The translations under genes were made by a program, and so were the position numbers. Positions 24,370 through 33,431 of a DNA stretch of 64,000 nt are shown piece after piece. Position 1 is the first letter of the stretch. Each line of letters begins with the position of its first letter. The notes under the pieces were generated by a model, which saw nothing but the letters and a program-made list of their open reading frames with translations, made no database searches and was not told where the DNA came from. Source of the DNA: Variovorax paradoxus (lineage in GTDB: Bacteria; Pseudomonadota; Gammaproteobacteria; Burkholderiales; Burkholderiaceae_C); contig NZ_JAGGNW010000033.1 in the NCBI RefSeq assembly GCF_018614875.1, positions 24,257 through 88,256 of the forward strand, written 5' to 3'.

Positions 24370-27117
24370 TCAGGCTCCGACCGAGCGCAGTGATTCGGAG
24401 GTGAGCGTGAAATAGCGCGTGCCGATGGCGTCGGACACATGGTAGGCCGCCGTCTCGCAATGGGCCAGAAGCTCGGCCAGCGCCGGGTAGTCCGCGCCGG
24501 AGCCCGCCGCGCACAGATGCTCGAGCGTCCAGGTGGCGGGATCGGCCAGTTCGTACGACAGCGCGGTGAGCTTGCCGGGCGCGCCGCCGGCCAGGCGCGC
24601 AATGCGCCCGCGCAGCGTCTGCGTGACCCAGGCCAGCGAGCGCGGGTTCTCGGCATCGAGCACCAGCAGGTCGACCAGCGTGGCCACGTCGCGCCGCTGC
24701 TGGTAGCGGGCATGGAAGGTGATGGTGCTGTCGAACAGCGCCACCATGGCTTCGAAGCCGCTCACTTCGTGCACGGCGCCGTTCTCGAAGCCGGCCTCCA
24801 GCGCGCTGGAGAGAAAGCCCAGGCGCTCGATGTGGCGGCCGATCGACAGCAGGCGCCAGGCGTCGTCGCGCGTCATGCGGTCGGTCTGCGCGCCGGTCAT
24901 GGCGGCCAGCGCGGTGCTTGCGGATTCGAGCGCGCGCAGCGCGGCGCCGGTGGCAAAGCTGCCTTCGCCGGCCTGCTCGGCCGCGCGGCGCAGGAAGTCG
25001 GCTTCGGCGCGCACGATCTGGTTCCAGTTGTCCTGCGAGAGCCGTTCGCGCACGGCGGCGGCGGCCTGCCGGATGCAGCGCAGGCTGAAGCCCACGCTGC
25101 CGCCGCGCGCCACGTCGCCGAGCTCGGCGATCAGCACGCGTTCGAACACGCGGCGCGATTGCGGCGCGCTCGGCACTTCGGCCGGCACCAGCGCATTGCG
25201 CAGCGCCATGCGGTGCAGCCAGTCGAGCAGCGGGCGCGACGACTGGTCTTCGCTGCCCAGCAGGTTGAGCGTGAGGCGCGCGAGGCGCACCGCGTTCTCG
25301 GCGCGCTCGGTGTAGCGGCCGAGCCAGAACATGTTCTCGGCCGCGCGGCTGGTCACGGGCGCGCGGTGCCGCGCGAGCGAGGCCGGCGTGGCATGCGGCT
25401 GCAGCAGCGTGGTGCGGTCGACTTCGCCGTGCGTCTGCACCCACACGTCGGCGCTGCTGCCGCCGCGCTGCATGGAAGCGATCTGCGCATCGCGGCCCGC
25501 CAGCCGTGCCAGCCCGCCCGGCAGCACGCGCCAGGACTGCGGGCCGTCGCTCACCGCGAAGACGCGCAGCAGCATTGCGCGCGGCGCGATGTGGCCGGGG
25601 CCCATGTCATCGGCCCAGGTCGGCATCTGCGACAGCGGCAGGTAGCTCTGGACCGTGTGGGATTCGCCCTCGCGCACGATGCGGCCGGCCCATTCGTCGA
25701 GCTGGCGCCGGCTCAGCTGGCTGCCGAGCACTGCGTCGAAGCTGGTCTGTCCGTCGGACCCAGGATAGGTGGGCTTGATGGCGCAGTCGCCGAGCTGCGG
25801 CAGCACGGCTTCGAGCGCGGCGCGCTCCCCGCACCACCAGGTCGGCAGCGCCGGCAGCTTGAGCTTTTCGCCGATGAGGCGCCGTGCCAGCCCGGGCAGG
25901 AAGCCCAGCAGCGCGGGCGATTCGAGGAACGCCGAGCCCGGCATGTTGGCCACCAGCACGTTGCCGGCGCGAATGGCCTGCAGCAGGCCCGGCACGCCCA
26001 GCGTGGAATCGGGGCGCAGCTCCAGCGGGTCGAGGAACTGGTCGTCCAGGCGCTTGATGAGCCCGTGCACCGGGCGCAGTCCCTGCAGGGTCTTGAGGTA
26101 GAGCCGCTGGTCGCGCACGGTGAGGTCGCTGCCCTCGACCAGCGTCAGGCCGAGATAGCGCGCGAGGTACGCGTGCTCGAAGTAGGTCTCGTTGTAGGGG
26201 CCGGGCGTCAGCAGCGCGATATGCGGCGGCACGCCGGCCGGGCACATGCCTTGCAGTCCCTCCATCATGGCGCTGTAGGTGGCGGCCAGGCGCTGCACCT
26301 GCAGGGCCTCGAAGGCCTGGGGAAACTGGCGCGCGATGGCCAGGCGGTTCTCGAGCAGGTAGCCCAGGCCCGAGGGCGCCTGGGTGCGCTGCGACACCAC
26401 CCACCAGTTGCCGTCGGGCCCGCGGGCGAGGTCGAAGGCCGCGATGTGCAGCCACGTGTCGCCCGCCGGCTTCACGCCGTGGAGCGCGCGCAGGTAGCCG
26501 GGATGGCCGCGCACCAGCGCGTCGGGCAGCAGGCCTTCGGCCAGCAGTTGCTGCGGGCCGTAGACGTCGGCCATGACGCGGTCGAGCACGCGCACGCGCT
26601 GCAGCACGCCGGCTTCGATCTGGCTCCAGCTCTCGGGCGAGACGATCAGCGGGAACAGGTCGAGCGACCAGGGGCGCTGCGGGCCGTTGGCGTCGGCATA
26701 GACGTTGTAGGTGACGCCGTTGTCGCGGATCTGCCGCTCGAGGCTGACCGCGCGCCGCGGCAGGTCGCCGAATCCGCCCGGGCCGAGCTGCTCGAAAAAG
26801 GCGTTCCAGGCGGGCGTGAGCGGCGGGTTGTCGTTGGAGAAGGGCTGAAGAACCTGGGTCTGCGTTTGTGTCTGGGTTTGGGCCTGCGACGGGCTCGGCA
26901 CCGCCGCCGGCCGCTCCGCCGCGGCGTCATGGAGCATGGGCGTCATCGGCGCCATGGAGGGCATGCCGGCGGCCGGCCGCGCCGGCACCACGGGCGTGGC
27001 CTGGCCGCGCAGCTCGTCGAAGTGGCCGGGCAGGGCGGCCGGCGCGAGCGCCGACGCCAGGGCGGCTGGAAATTCCAGCGCCTGGGCGTCGAACAGGGAT
27101 TCGTTCAGAGGTTCCAC
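24370..27117 (-). CDS. Fused circularly permuted ATP-grasp / alpha-E protein
   Basis: A 915-residue fusion. Residues 1-100 are low-complexity, with an alternating Gln-Thr run (SQAQTQTQTQTQV). Residues 110-590 are the circularly permuted ATP-grasp domain (DUF404/DUF407 type, COG2308), including YVNVYADANG-like, LENRLAIARQFP, LLTPGPYNETYFEHAYLA and the C-terminal MQRGGSSADVWV. Residues 600-915 are the all-helical alpha-E domain (COG2307), starting SRAAENMFWLGRYTERAENAVRL. In many genomes these are separate genes, as they are at 33432-35893 here. The start is GTG at 27117. The predicted role is ATP-dependent peptide or amide ligation with an unknown acceptor. Confidence 0.88.
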   Translation of the reverse strand: MEPLNESLFDAQALEFPAALASALAPAALPGHFDELRGQATPVVPARPAAGMPSMAPMTPMLHDAAAERPAAVPSPSQAQTQTQTQTQVLQPFSNDNPPLTPAWNAFFEQLGPGGFGDLPRRAVSLERQIRDNGVTYNVYADANGPQRPWSLDLFPLIVSPESWSQIEAGVLQRVRVLDRVMADVYGPQQLLAEGLLPDALVRGHPGYLRALHGVKPAGDTWLHIAAFDLARGPDGNWWVVSQRTQAPSGLGYLLENRLAIARQFPQAFEALQVQRLAATYSAMMEGLQGMCPAGVPPHIALLTPGPYNETYFEHAYLARYLGLTLVEGSDLTVRDQRLYLKTLQGLRPVHGLIKRLDDQFLDPLELRPDSTLGVPGLLQAIRAGNVLVANMPGSAFLESPALLGFLPGLARRLIGEKLKLPALPTWWCGERAALEAVLPQLGDCAIKPTYPGSDGQTSFDAVLGSQLSRRQLDEWAGRIVREGESHTVQSYLPLSQMPTWADDMGPGHIAPRAMLLRVFAVSDGPQSWRVLPGGLARLAGRDAQIASMQRGGSSADVWVQTHGEVDRTTLLQPHATPASLARHRAPVTSRAAENMFWLGRYTERAENAVRLARLTLNLLGSEDQSSRPLLDWLHRMALRNALVPAEVPSAPQSRRVFERVLIAELGDVARGGSVGFSLRCIRQAAAAVRERLSQDNWNQIVRAEADFLRRAAEQAGEGSFATGAALRALESASTALAAMTGAQTDRMTRDDAWRLLSIGRHIERLGFLSSALEAGFENGAVHEVSGFEAMVALFDSTITFHARYQQRRDVATLVDLLVLDAENPRSLAWVTQTLRGRIARLAGGAPGKLTALSYELADPATWTLEHLCAAGSGADYPALAELLAHCETAAYHVSDAIGTRYFTLTSESLRSVGA

Positions 27118-27200
27118 AGAAGGTGGATTGTCACATTGCCGTCATGGGTCGGATGACGGGCGATGTGCTGAATGCTCCGTTCCGGCTTTTTTTGCCCCTC

Positions 27201-30200
27201 TTACCGCCGCAAATCGAGGGTGAACGGAAACTCGCGGCTGCCCGCGAGCTCGATGGTGGCCGGCGGCGTGCGCATCAGGCCCGGTGTGTGGCCCATGCGC
27301 GTGAAGCGCGACATGCGCCGGCTTTCCGCTTCGTAGGCATTGACCGGGAAGGTGTCGTAGTTGCGCCCGCCCGGATGAGCGACGAAGTACTGGCAGCCGC
27401 CCAGCGAGCGCTTCATCCAGGTGTCGACGATGTCGAAGGTGAGCGGCGCATGCGCGTCGATGCTCGGATGCAGCGCCGAAGGCGGGTTCCAGGCCTTGTA
27501 GCGCACGCCCGCGACGAACTCGCCGGTGGTGCCCGTGGGTTGCAGCGGCAGGACCTTGCCGTTGACGGTGATCACGTGGCGGCTTTCGTTCAGGCCGGTC
27601 ACGCGCACCTCGATGCGTTCGAGCGACGAATCGACGTAGCGCACCGTGCCGCCGGCCGAGCCTTCCTCGCCCATCACGTGCCAGGGCTCGAGCGCATTGC
27701 GCAGCGACAGCTCCACGCCCATGGCCTGCACCTGTCCCACCAGCGGAAAGCGGAACTCGAAGTGCGGCGCGAACCAGTCGGCATCGAAGCCGAAGCCGGC
27801 CTGGCGCATTTCGCTGATGACGTCGTCGAAATCCATCTTGACGAAGGTCGGCAGCAGGAAGCGGTCGTGCAGCTCGGTGCCCCAGCGGGTGACGGGGGCC
27901 TTGTAGGGCTCGTCCCAGAAGCGCGCCACCAGCGCGCGGATCAGCAACTGCTGCGCGATGCTCATGCGCGCATGCGGCGGCATTTCGAAGGCGCGCAGTT
28001 CGAGCAGGCCGAGGCGGCCGGTGCTCGAGTCGGGCGAGTAGAGCTTGTCGATGCAGAACTCGCTCCTGTGCGTGTTGCCCGACACGTCGATCAGGATGTT
28101 GCGCAGCGTGCGGTCGACCAGCCAGGCCGGCATGTTCTGGCCGTGGATCTCGCGGCTCCTCGCGATTTCCTTCAGGGCGATCTCGAGCTCGTAGACCTGG
28201 TCGTTGCGCGCCTCGTCCACGCGCGGCGCCTGGCTGGTCGGGCCGATGAACATGCCCGAGAACAGGTAGCTCAGCGAAGGGTGGTTGTGCCAGTAGAGCA
28301 AGAGGCTCGCAAGCAGCTCGGGCCGTCGCAGGAACGGGCTGTCCGCAGGCGTGGCGCCGCCCATCACGAAGTGGTTGCCGCCGCCGGTGCCGGTGTGGCG
28401 CCCGTCGGTCATGAATTTCTCGGCCGAGAGGCGGGTTTCGAACGCGGCGTTGTAGAGGAACTCGGTGTGATCGACCAGTTCCTTCCAGTTGTGGGCCGGA
28501 TGGATGTTGACTTCGATCACGCCGGGGTCGGGCGTGACGGCCAGCATCTTCAGGCGCGGGTCGCGCGGCGGCGGATAGCCTTCCATCACGATGCGCATCC
28601 CGAGCTGTTTCGCCGTGGCTTCGACGGCCGCGACCAGGTCGAGGTAGTCCTCCAGGCGCGCGAGCGGCGGCATGAAGACGTAGAGCACGCCAGAGGCACT
28701 GCCTTTTTTCTCGGCCGCGGGGCCGTTGGCACGGCGCGGGTCGCGCACTTCGACGCACAGCGCGGTGCGGGTGACCCAGTGGGCCGAGTCGCCGCGCAGG
28801 GGCTGGCGGGTGGCTGGTGTGGCGGAGCGGTCGGCCGCATCGGCCGCGGCCGCTTCGCCGGCCGTGCTTGCAGCATCGCCCGGCGTCTGCATGCGCAGCG
28901 CGGCGGGCACCACCGGCGGCGCGCCGAAGGCATAGGGCACGGCGCCAAGGTCGGCGCCCGTTGCGCCGCCGGCAGGCACGGCATAGCGCGCGCGGTAGTC
29001 GGTCGAACTCGGCAGCGCGGCACGCGGCGCGGTCGGGTCGCGCTCGACCAGATAGGGGTAGTCGCCCTTGCTGGCCCAGGGCTGGGAGTCGAGCGGCAGG
29101 CGGTAGCCCATCGGCGAATCGCCCGGAATCAGGTAGAGCCGGTCGTCGCGCAGGAACCAGGGGCCGGTCTTCCAGCCCGGGCCTTCGAGCGCCGGTGCGT
29201 CCGCATCGGCGTTGGCGGGTGCCAGCGGCAGCATGTAGCCGATGACCGCGTCGAGCTTCTGCGTGAACACGCGGCGCAGGCGAACGCGTTCGAGCTCGTC
29301 GTCGAGCTTGGAGTCGAAGGGGTCGACGTTGACTGGCAGGCGGCGTTCGCGCCAGAGGTAGTAGTAGACGTCTTCATGGCCGGGCTGGACATAGCGCTCG
29401 GTGATGCCGAGCGTGTGCGCTAGCACGGTGGTGAAGCGGCGTGCGTCCTCGCTCGTGTAGTGCGTGGGCACGCGTTCGTCGGCAAAGAGCTCGGGGTCGT
29501 GCCAGAGCGTCTGGCCGTCGGCGCGCCAGAAGATCGACAGCGCCCAGCGGGGCAGCTGCTCGCCCGGGTACCACTTGCCCTGGCCGAAATGCAGGAAGCC
29601 GCCTTTGCCGTATTCGGCGCGCAGCTTGTGGACCAGTTCGGTGGCATAGCCGCGCTTCGTGGGGCCGAGCGCATCGGTGTTCCACTCGGCCGCGTCGCGG
29701 TCGCTGGTGGCCACGTAGGTGGGCTCGCCACCCATCGTGAGCCGCACGTCGCCGGCCGTGAGGCGCGCATCGACCGCATCGCCGAGCGCGAGCACCTCGG
29801 CCCACTGTTCTTCGGTGTAGGGCTTGGTCACGCGCGGCGATTCGTAGATGCGCGTGACCTTCATTTCATGGCCGAAATCGACCTCGGCTTCGTCCACGCC
29901 GCCTTCGATGGGCGCCGCGCTCGAAGGCGTGGGCGTGCAGGCGAGCGGAATGTGGCCTTCGCCGGCCATCAGGCCCGAGGTGGCATCCAGTCCGATCCAG
30001 CCTGCGCCCGGCAGGAACACTTCGCACCAGGCGTGCAGGTCGGTGAAGTCGACCGTGGTGCCGCTCGGGCCGTCGAGCGATTTCACGTCGGGCGTGAGCT
30101 GGATCAGGTAGCCCGAGACGAAACGCGCGGCCAGGCCCATGTGGCGCAGCAGCTGCACCAGAAGCCAACCCGAGTCGCGGCAGGAGCCGCTGCCATTGGT

Positions 30201-30719
30201 CAGCGTTTCTTCCGGCGTCTGCACGCCGGGCTCCATGCGGATCAGGTAGTTGACGTCCTTCTGCACCTGCTGGTTGATGCCGACCAGGAAGTCGATGGTG
30301 CGCTGCTCCTTGCGGTCGATCTTGTCGAGGTAGGCCGAAAGCAGCGGTGTGGGCGTTTCGGTGACGAGGTAGGGCGCGAGCTCCTCGGCCTGCGAGGCGG
30401 TGTACTTGAACGGGAAGTTCTCGGCCTGCGGCTCGAGAAAAAAGTCGAACGGGTTGTAGACCGCCATCTCGACCACGAGGTCGACCGTGACCTTGAATTC
30501 GCGCGTCTTCTCGGGAAACACGAGCCGCGCCTGGTAGTTGGCGAACGGGTCCTGCATCCAGTTGACGAAGTGCTCGGCCGGTTCGACCTGCAGCGAATAC
30601 GAGATGACGTTGCTGCGGCAATGCGGCGCGGGACGCAAGCGCACGACTTGCGGGCCCAACTGCACCAGGCGGTCGTATTTGTAGTGGGTGACGTGGTGGA
30701 GTGCGGCGTGAATGGACAT
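27201..30719 (-). CDS. Large transglutaminase + DUF2126 protein
   Basis: A 1172-residue protein (COG1305 fused to DUF2126/COG4196). The N-terminal transglutaminase has Cys180 (GSGSCRDSGWLLVQ), His229 (DLHAWCEVFLPG) and Asp245 (GLDATSGL). The large C-terminal DUF2126 part contains LTMGGEPTYV, GKWYPGEQLPRWAL, HTGTGGGNHFVMGG and LSYLFSGMF. This resembles a circularly permuted carboxylate-amine ligase (GCS2-like) fold in the amidoligase systems. It is the first gene of the minus-strand set. ATG 30719 lies at a 122-bp gap divergent from comEC. Confidence 0.88.
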   Translation of the reverse strand: MSIHAALHHVTHYKYDRLVQLGPQVVRLRPAPHCRSNVISYSLQVEPAEHFVNWMQDPFANYQARLVFPEKTREFKVTVDLVVEMAVYNPFDFFLEPQAENFPFKYTASQAEELAPYLVTETPTPLLSAYLDKIDRKEQRTIDFLVGINQQVQKDVNYLIRMEPGVQTPEETLTNGSGSCRDSGWLLVQLLRHMGLAARFVSGYLIQLTPDVKSLDGPSGTTVDFTDLHAWCEVFLPGAGWIGLDATSGLMAGEGHIPLACTPTPSSAAPIEGGVDEAEVDFGHEMKVTRIYESPRVTKPYTEEQWAEVLALGDAVDARLTAGDVRLTMGGEPTYVATSDRDAAEWNTDALGPTKRGYATELVHKLRAEYGKGGFLHFGQGKWYPGEQLPRWALSIFWRADGQTLWHDPELFADERVPTHYTSEDARRFTTVLAHTLGITERYVQPGHEDVYYYLWRERRLPVNVDPFDSKLDDELERVRLRRVFTQKLDAVIGYMLPLAPANADADAPALEGPGWKTGPWFLRDDRLYLIPGDSPMGYRLPLDSQPWASKGDYPYLVERDPTAPRAALPSSTDYRARYAVPAGGATGADLGAVPYAFGAPPVVPAALRMQTPGDAASTAGEAAAADAADRSATPATRQPLRGDSAHWVTRTALCVEVRDPRRANGPAAEKKGSASGVLYVFMPPLARLEDYLDLVAAVEATAKQLGMRIVMEGYPPPRDPRLKMLAVTPDPGVIEVNIHPAHNWKELVDHTEFLYNAAFETRLSAEKFMTDGRHTGTGGGNHFVMGGATPADSPFLRRPELLASLLLYWHNHPSLSYLFSGMFIGPTSQAPRVDEARNDQVYELEIALKEIARSREIHGQNMPAWLVDRTLRNILIDVSGNTHRSEFCIDKLYSPDSSTGRLGLLELRAFEMPPHARMSIAQQLLIRALVARFWDEPYKAPVTRWGTELHDRFLLPTFVKMDFDDVISEMRQAGFGFDADWFAPHFEFRFPLVGQVQAMGVELSLRNALEPWHVMGEEGSAGGTVRYVDSSLERIEVRVTGLNESRHVITVNGKVLPLQPTGTTGEFVAGVRYKAWNPPSALHPSIDAHAPLTFDIVDTWMKRSLGGCQYFVAHPGGRNYDTFPVNAYEAESRRMSRFTRMGHTPGLMRTPPATIELAGSREFPFTLDLRR

Positions 30720-30841
30720 GCGTTTTGTGTGCAGTGCTGCGAGATTGCATCGAGAGGATGTCTCTGGTGAGACGCATACTAGCCCAGTTGCAAAGCAATT
30801 AACGCGCCACTGAGCGTGAGTACGGGGAGGGTTTGCATCAT

Positions 30842-33340
30842 GTGTTCTGGAGTTTGCCGGTGACGCCGGCACGCGTGTCCGGCGGCGCCGCGGCGGCATC
30901 GTGGGCCTTTGCTGCGCTGGGCGGATCGCTGCTCGGCGCGGCCTTGCAATTGCATCAGCCCAGGCTGTGGAGCGCTGGTGCCTATGCGGCGCTGCTCTTC
31001 GCAGGCCTGGCGGGCCTGGCCGCACTTTCGCGGCGATGGCGGCGGCCGCTTCGCGCGTGGCGCATGCCGGCGGGGCTCGCGATGGCCCTTGCCCTGGCCT
31101 GCGGCGCGCTCGTCGCCGGCGGGCTCGCGGGCTGGCGCGCAGTGGCCTACGCAGAGGGCGCACTGGACCCGGCCCTCGAAGGCCGCGACCTGCAAGTGGT
31201 CGGCGTGGTCGCGCAGATGCCCCAGCGCAACGAGGGCGGCACGCGCTTTCGGCTCGATGTCGAATCGGCCCGCTGGGCCGATGAGCGCCTTGCCTCCGCG
31301 CCGCCGCGCGTTCCGGCGCGCATCGCGCTCGGCTGGTATCGCGACGACACCAGCCTGTGGGGGCGCGCTCCGGAAAGCCGTGCTGCTGCTGCGACGGCCG
31401 GCGATGCGGCTGCTGCGCTGCATGCGGGCGAGCGCTGGCGCCTCACGGTGCGGCTCAAGGCACCGCACGGCAATCTCAACCCGCATGGCTTCGACAACGA
31501 GCTGTGGCTGTGGGAGCAGGGCGTGCATGCCAGCGGCTATGTGCGAACGGGTGCCCGCGACGCCGCACCGGCACGGCTGCAATCCACCTGGCTGCATCCC
31601 GTCGAGCGTGCGCGGGAAGCGGTGCGCGATGCGGTGTTCGAGCGCGTGGCCGACACCCGGCAGGCAGGCGTCATCGCCGCACTCGTCACCGGCGACCAGA
31701 GCGCCATCGACCGCAGCGACTGGGACGTGTTTCGCGCCACCGGCGTGGCGCACCTGATGTCGATATCGGGGCTGCACATCACCATGTTCGCGTGGCTCGC
31801 CGCGCATGCGGTGGGCGCGCTGTGGCGCCGCAGCGGCTGGCTGATGCTCCGCGTCCCCGCGCCGCAGGCTGCACTCGCCGGCGGCGTGCTGCTGGCCGGG
31901 CTCTATGCGCTTTTCAGCGGCTGGGGGGTGCCTTCGCAGCGCACGGTATGGATGCTGGCAACCGCGGCGCTGCTGCGGTTCACGGGACGGCGCTGGCCAT
32001 GGCCTCATGTCTGGCTGCTGATCGCGGCGGTGGTGGTGGCCCTCGATCCCTGGGCGCTGATGCAGGCCGGGTTCTGGCTGAGCTTCGTGGCGGTCGGCAT
32101 CCTGTTCGCGACCGGCTTCATGCGGCCGGCCGCGCAGGCCGCGGGAAAATGGCACCGGCTGCTGGCGTTCTTCCGCGAGCAATGGGTGATCACGCTGGCG
32201 CTCACCCCTCTGAGCCTGCTGCTCTTCCAGCAGGTCTCGGTGGTGGGCCTGCTGGCCAATGCGGTTGCAATCCCCTGGGTCACGCTGGTGGTCACGCCGC
32301 TGGCGATGCTGGGTGCCGTGGCGGCGCAGCTCTGGCAGCTTGCCGCATGGGCCGTGCAGGCGCTGGCCGTGCTGCTGCGGTGGTTTGCCGCATTGCCCTA
32401 CGCCACGCTGTCGATGGCTGCGCCACCGGTGTGGATGGCGGCCTGCGGGGTGGCGGGCGGCGTTCTGCTGGCCATGCGCCTGCCGTGGTCGCTGCGCACG
32501 CTGGGCCTGCCGCTCCTTTTGCCGGTGCTGCTCTGGCATGCGCCCCGGCCGGCCGCGGGGCAGTTCGAGCTGCTGGCCGCGGACATCGGGCAGGGGAACG
32601 CGGTGCTGGTCCGCACGGCGACGCACAGCCTGCTGTACGACACCGGTCCGCGCTACAGCCTCGAGAGCGACGCCGGCCATCGCGTGCTGGTGCCCCTGCT
32701 GCGCGCCTTCGACGAGCGGCTGGACATGCTCATGCTGAGCCACCGCGACAGCGATCACACCGGCGGCGCGGCCGCGGTGCTCGCGATGCAGCCGCAGGCG
32801 GAGCTCCTGAGCTCGATCGAAGCCACGCATCCGCTGCAGTCGCTGCGCCCGGCCAGGCGCTGCGAGGCGGGGCAGCGCTGGACCTGGGACGGCGTGGATT
32901 TCGAAATTCTCCACCCGGCGCCGGCCGACTACCTGTCCTTCACCAAGCCCAATGCCGTGTCGTGCGTGCTGCGCATCGCCAACGGCCGCGCCACGGTGCT
33001 GCTTGCCGGCGACATCGAGCGCCTGCAGGAGGCCGCGCTGGTGGCGCGAACCCCCGATCTGCGCGCCGACGTGCTGCTGGCGCCGCACCACGGCAGCAAG
33101 ACCTCGTCGAGCGCCGCATTCCTCGAAGCGGTGCGCCCGCGCATCGCCCTGGTCCAGGCGGGCTACCGCAACCGTTTCGGCCACCCGGCCCGGGAAGTGG
33201 TCGAACGCTATGCCGCGCATGGCGTGAGGCTGGTCGAGAGCGTGCCCTGCGGTGCCGTGCTATGGCGCAGCCAGGAGCTGGACGCGGTCGGCTGCGAACG
33301 GGAGCGCAATGCCCGCTATTGGCACCACCGCCTGCCGTGA
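30842..33340 (+). CDS. comEC: DNA internalisation protein ComEC/Rec2
   Basis: An 832-residue polytopic membrane protein that forms the inner-membrane DNA uptake channel in natural competence. An N-terminal membrane pair and a soluble OB-like domain (DUF4131 type) are followed by the competence transmembrane domain (SISGLHITMFAWLAAHAVG and downstream helices). The C-terminal metallo-beta-lactamase-like domain has LSHRDSDHTGGAAAVL and APHHGSKTSSS. GTG 30842 is preferred because GGAGG (30826-30830) is 11 nt upstream; TTG 30833 is too close. It is oddly placed between the two amidoligase gene sets. Confidence 0.93.
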   Translation: MFWSLPVTPARVSGGAAAASWAFAALGGSLLGAALQLHQPRLWSAGAYAALLFAGLAGLAALSRRWRRPLRAWRMPAGLAMALALACGALVAGGLAGWRAVAYAEGALDPALEGRDLQVVGVVAQMPQRNEGGTRFRLDVESARWADERLASAPPRVPARIALGWYRDDTSLWGRAPESRAAAATAGDAAAALHAGERWRLTVRLKAPHGNLNPHGFDNELWLWEQGVHASGYVRTGARDAAPARLQSTWLHPVERAREAVRDAVFERVADTRQAGVIAALVTGDQSAIDRSDWDVFRATGVAHLMSISGLHITMFAWLAAHAVGALWRRSGWLMLRVPAPQAALAGGVLLAGLYALFSGWGVPSQRTVWMLATAALLRFTGRRWPWPHVWLLIAAVVVALDPWALMQAGFWLSFVAVGILFATGFMRPAAQAAGKWHRLLAFFREQWVITLALTPLSLLLFQQVSVVGLLANAVAIPWVTLVVTPLAMLGAVAAQLWQLAAWAVQALAVLLRWFAALPYATLSMAAPPVWMAACGVAGGVLLAMRLPWSLRTLGLPLLLPVLLWHAPRPAAGQFELLAADIGQGNAVLVRTATHSLLYDTGPRYSLESDAGHRVLVPLLRAFDERLDMLMLSHRDSDHTGGAAAVLAMQPQAELLSSIEATHPLQSLRPARRCEAGQRWTWDGVDFEILHPAPADYLSFTKPNAVSCVLRIANGRATVLLAGDIERLQEAALVARTPDLRADVLLAPHHGSKTSSSAAFLEAVRPRIALVQAGYRNRFGHPAREVVERYAAHGVRLVESVPCGAVLWRSQELDAVGCERERNARYWHHRLP

Positions 33341-33431
33341 AAGAGGGCGGCGGCGCGGCGTTTCGCCTCAACATAGGGCTTTCACTGGCCTCGAACTTGC
33401 TAAGCTATGGCTCAAGGAGATTGGTCGTTCC

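Noticed and set aside
24439..27156. 905-residue plus-strand open frame
   Set aside because: It is antisense to the ATP-grasp/alpha-E fusion. Composition is Arg/Gln/His/Ala-rich with no domain, as expected of shadow frames in GC-rich DNA.
30779..33220. 813-residue minus-strand open frame
   Set aside because: Antisense to comEC; low-complexity Arg/Gln/His composition and no motif.
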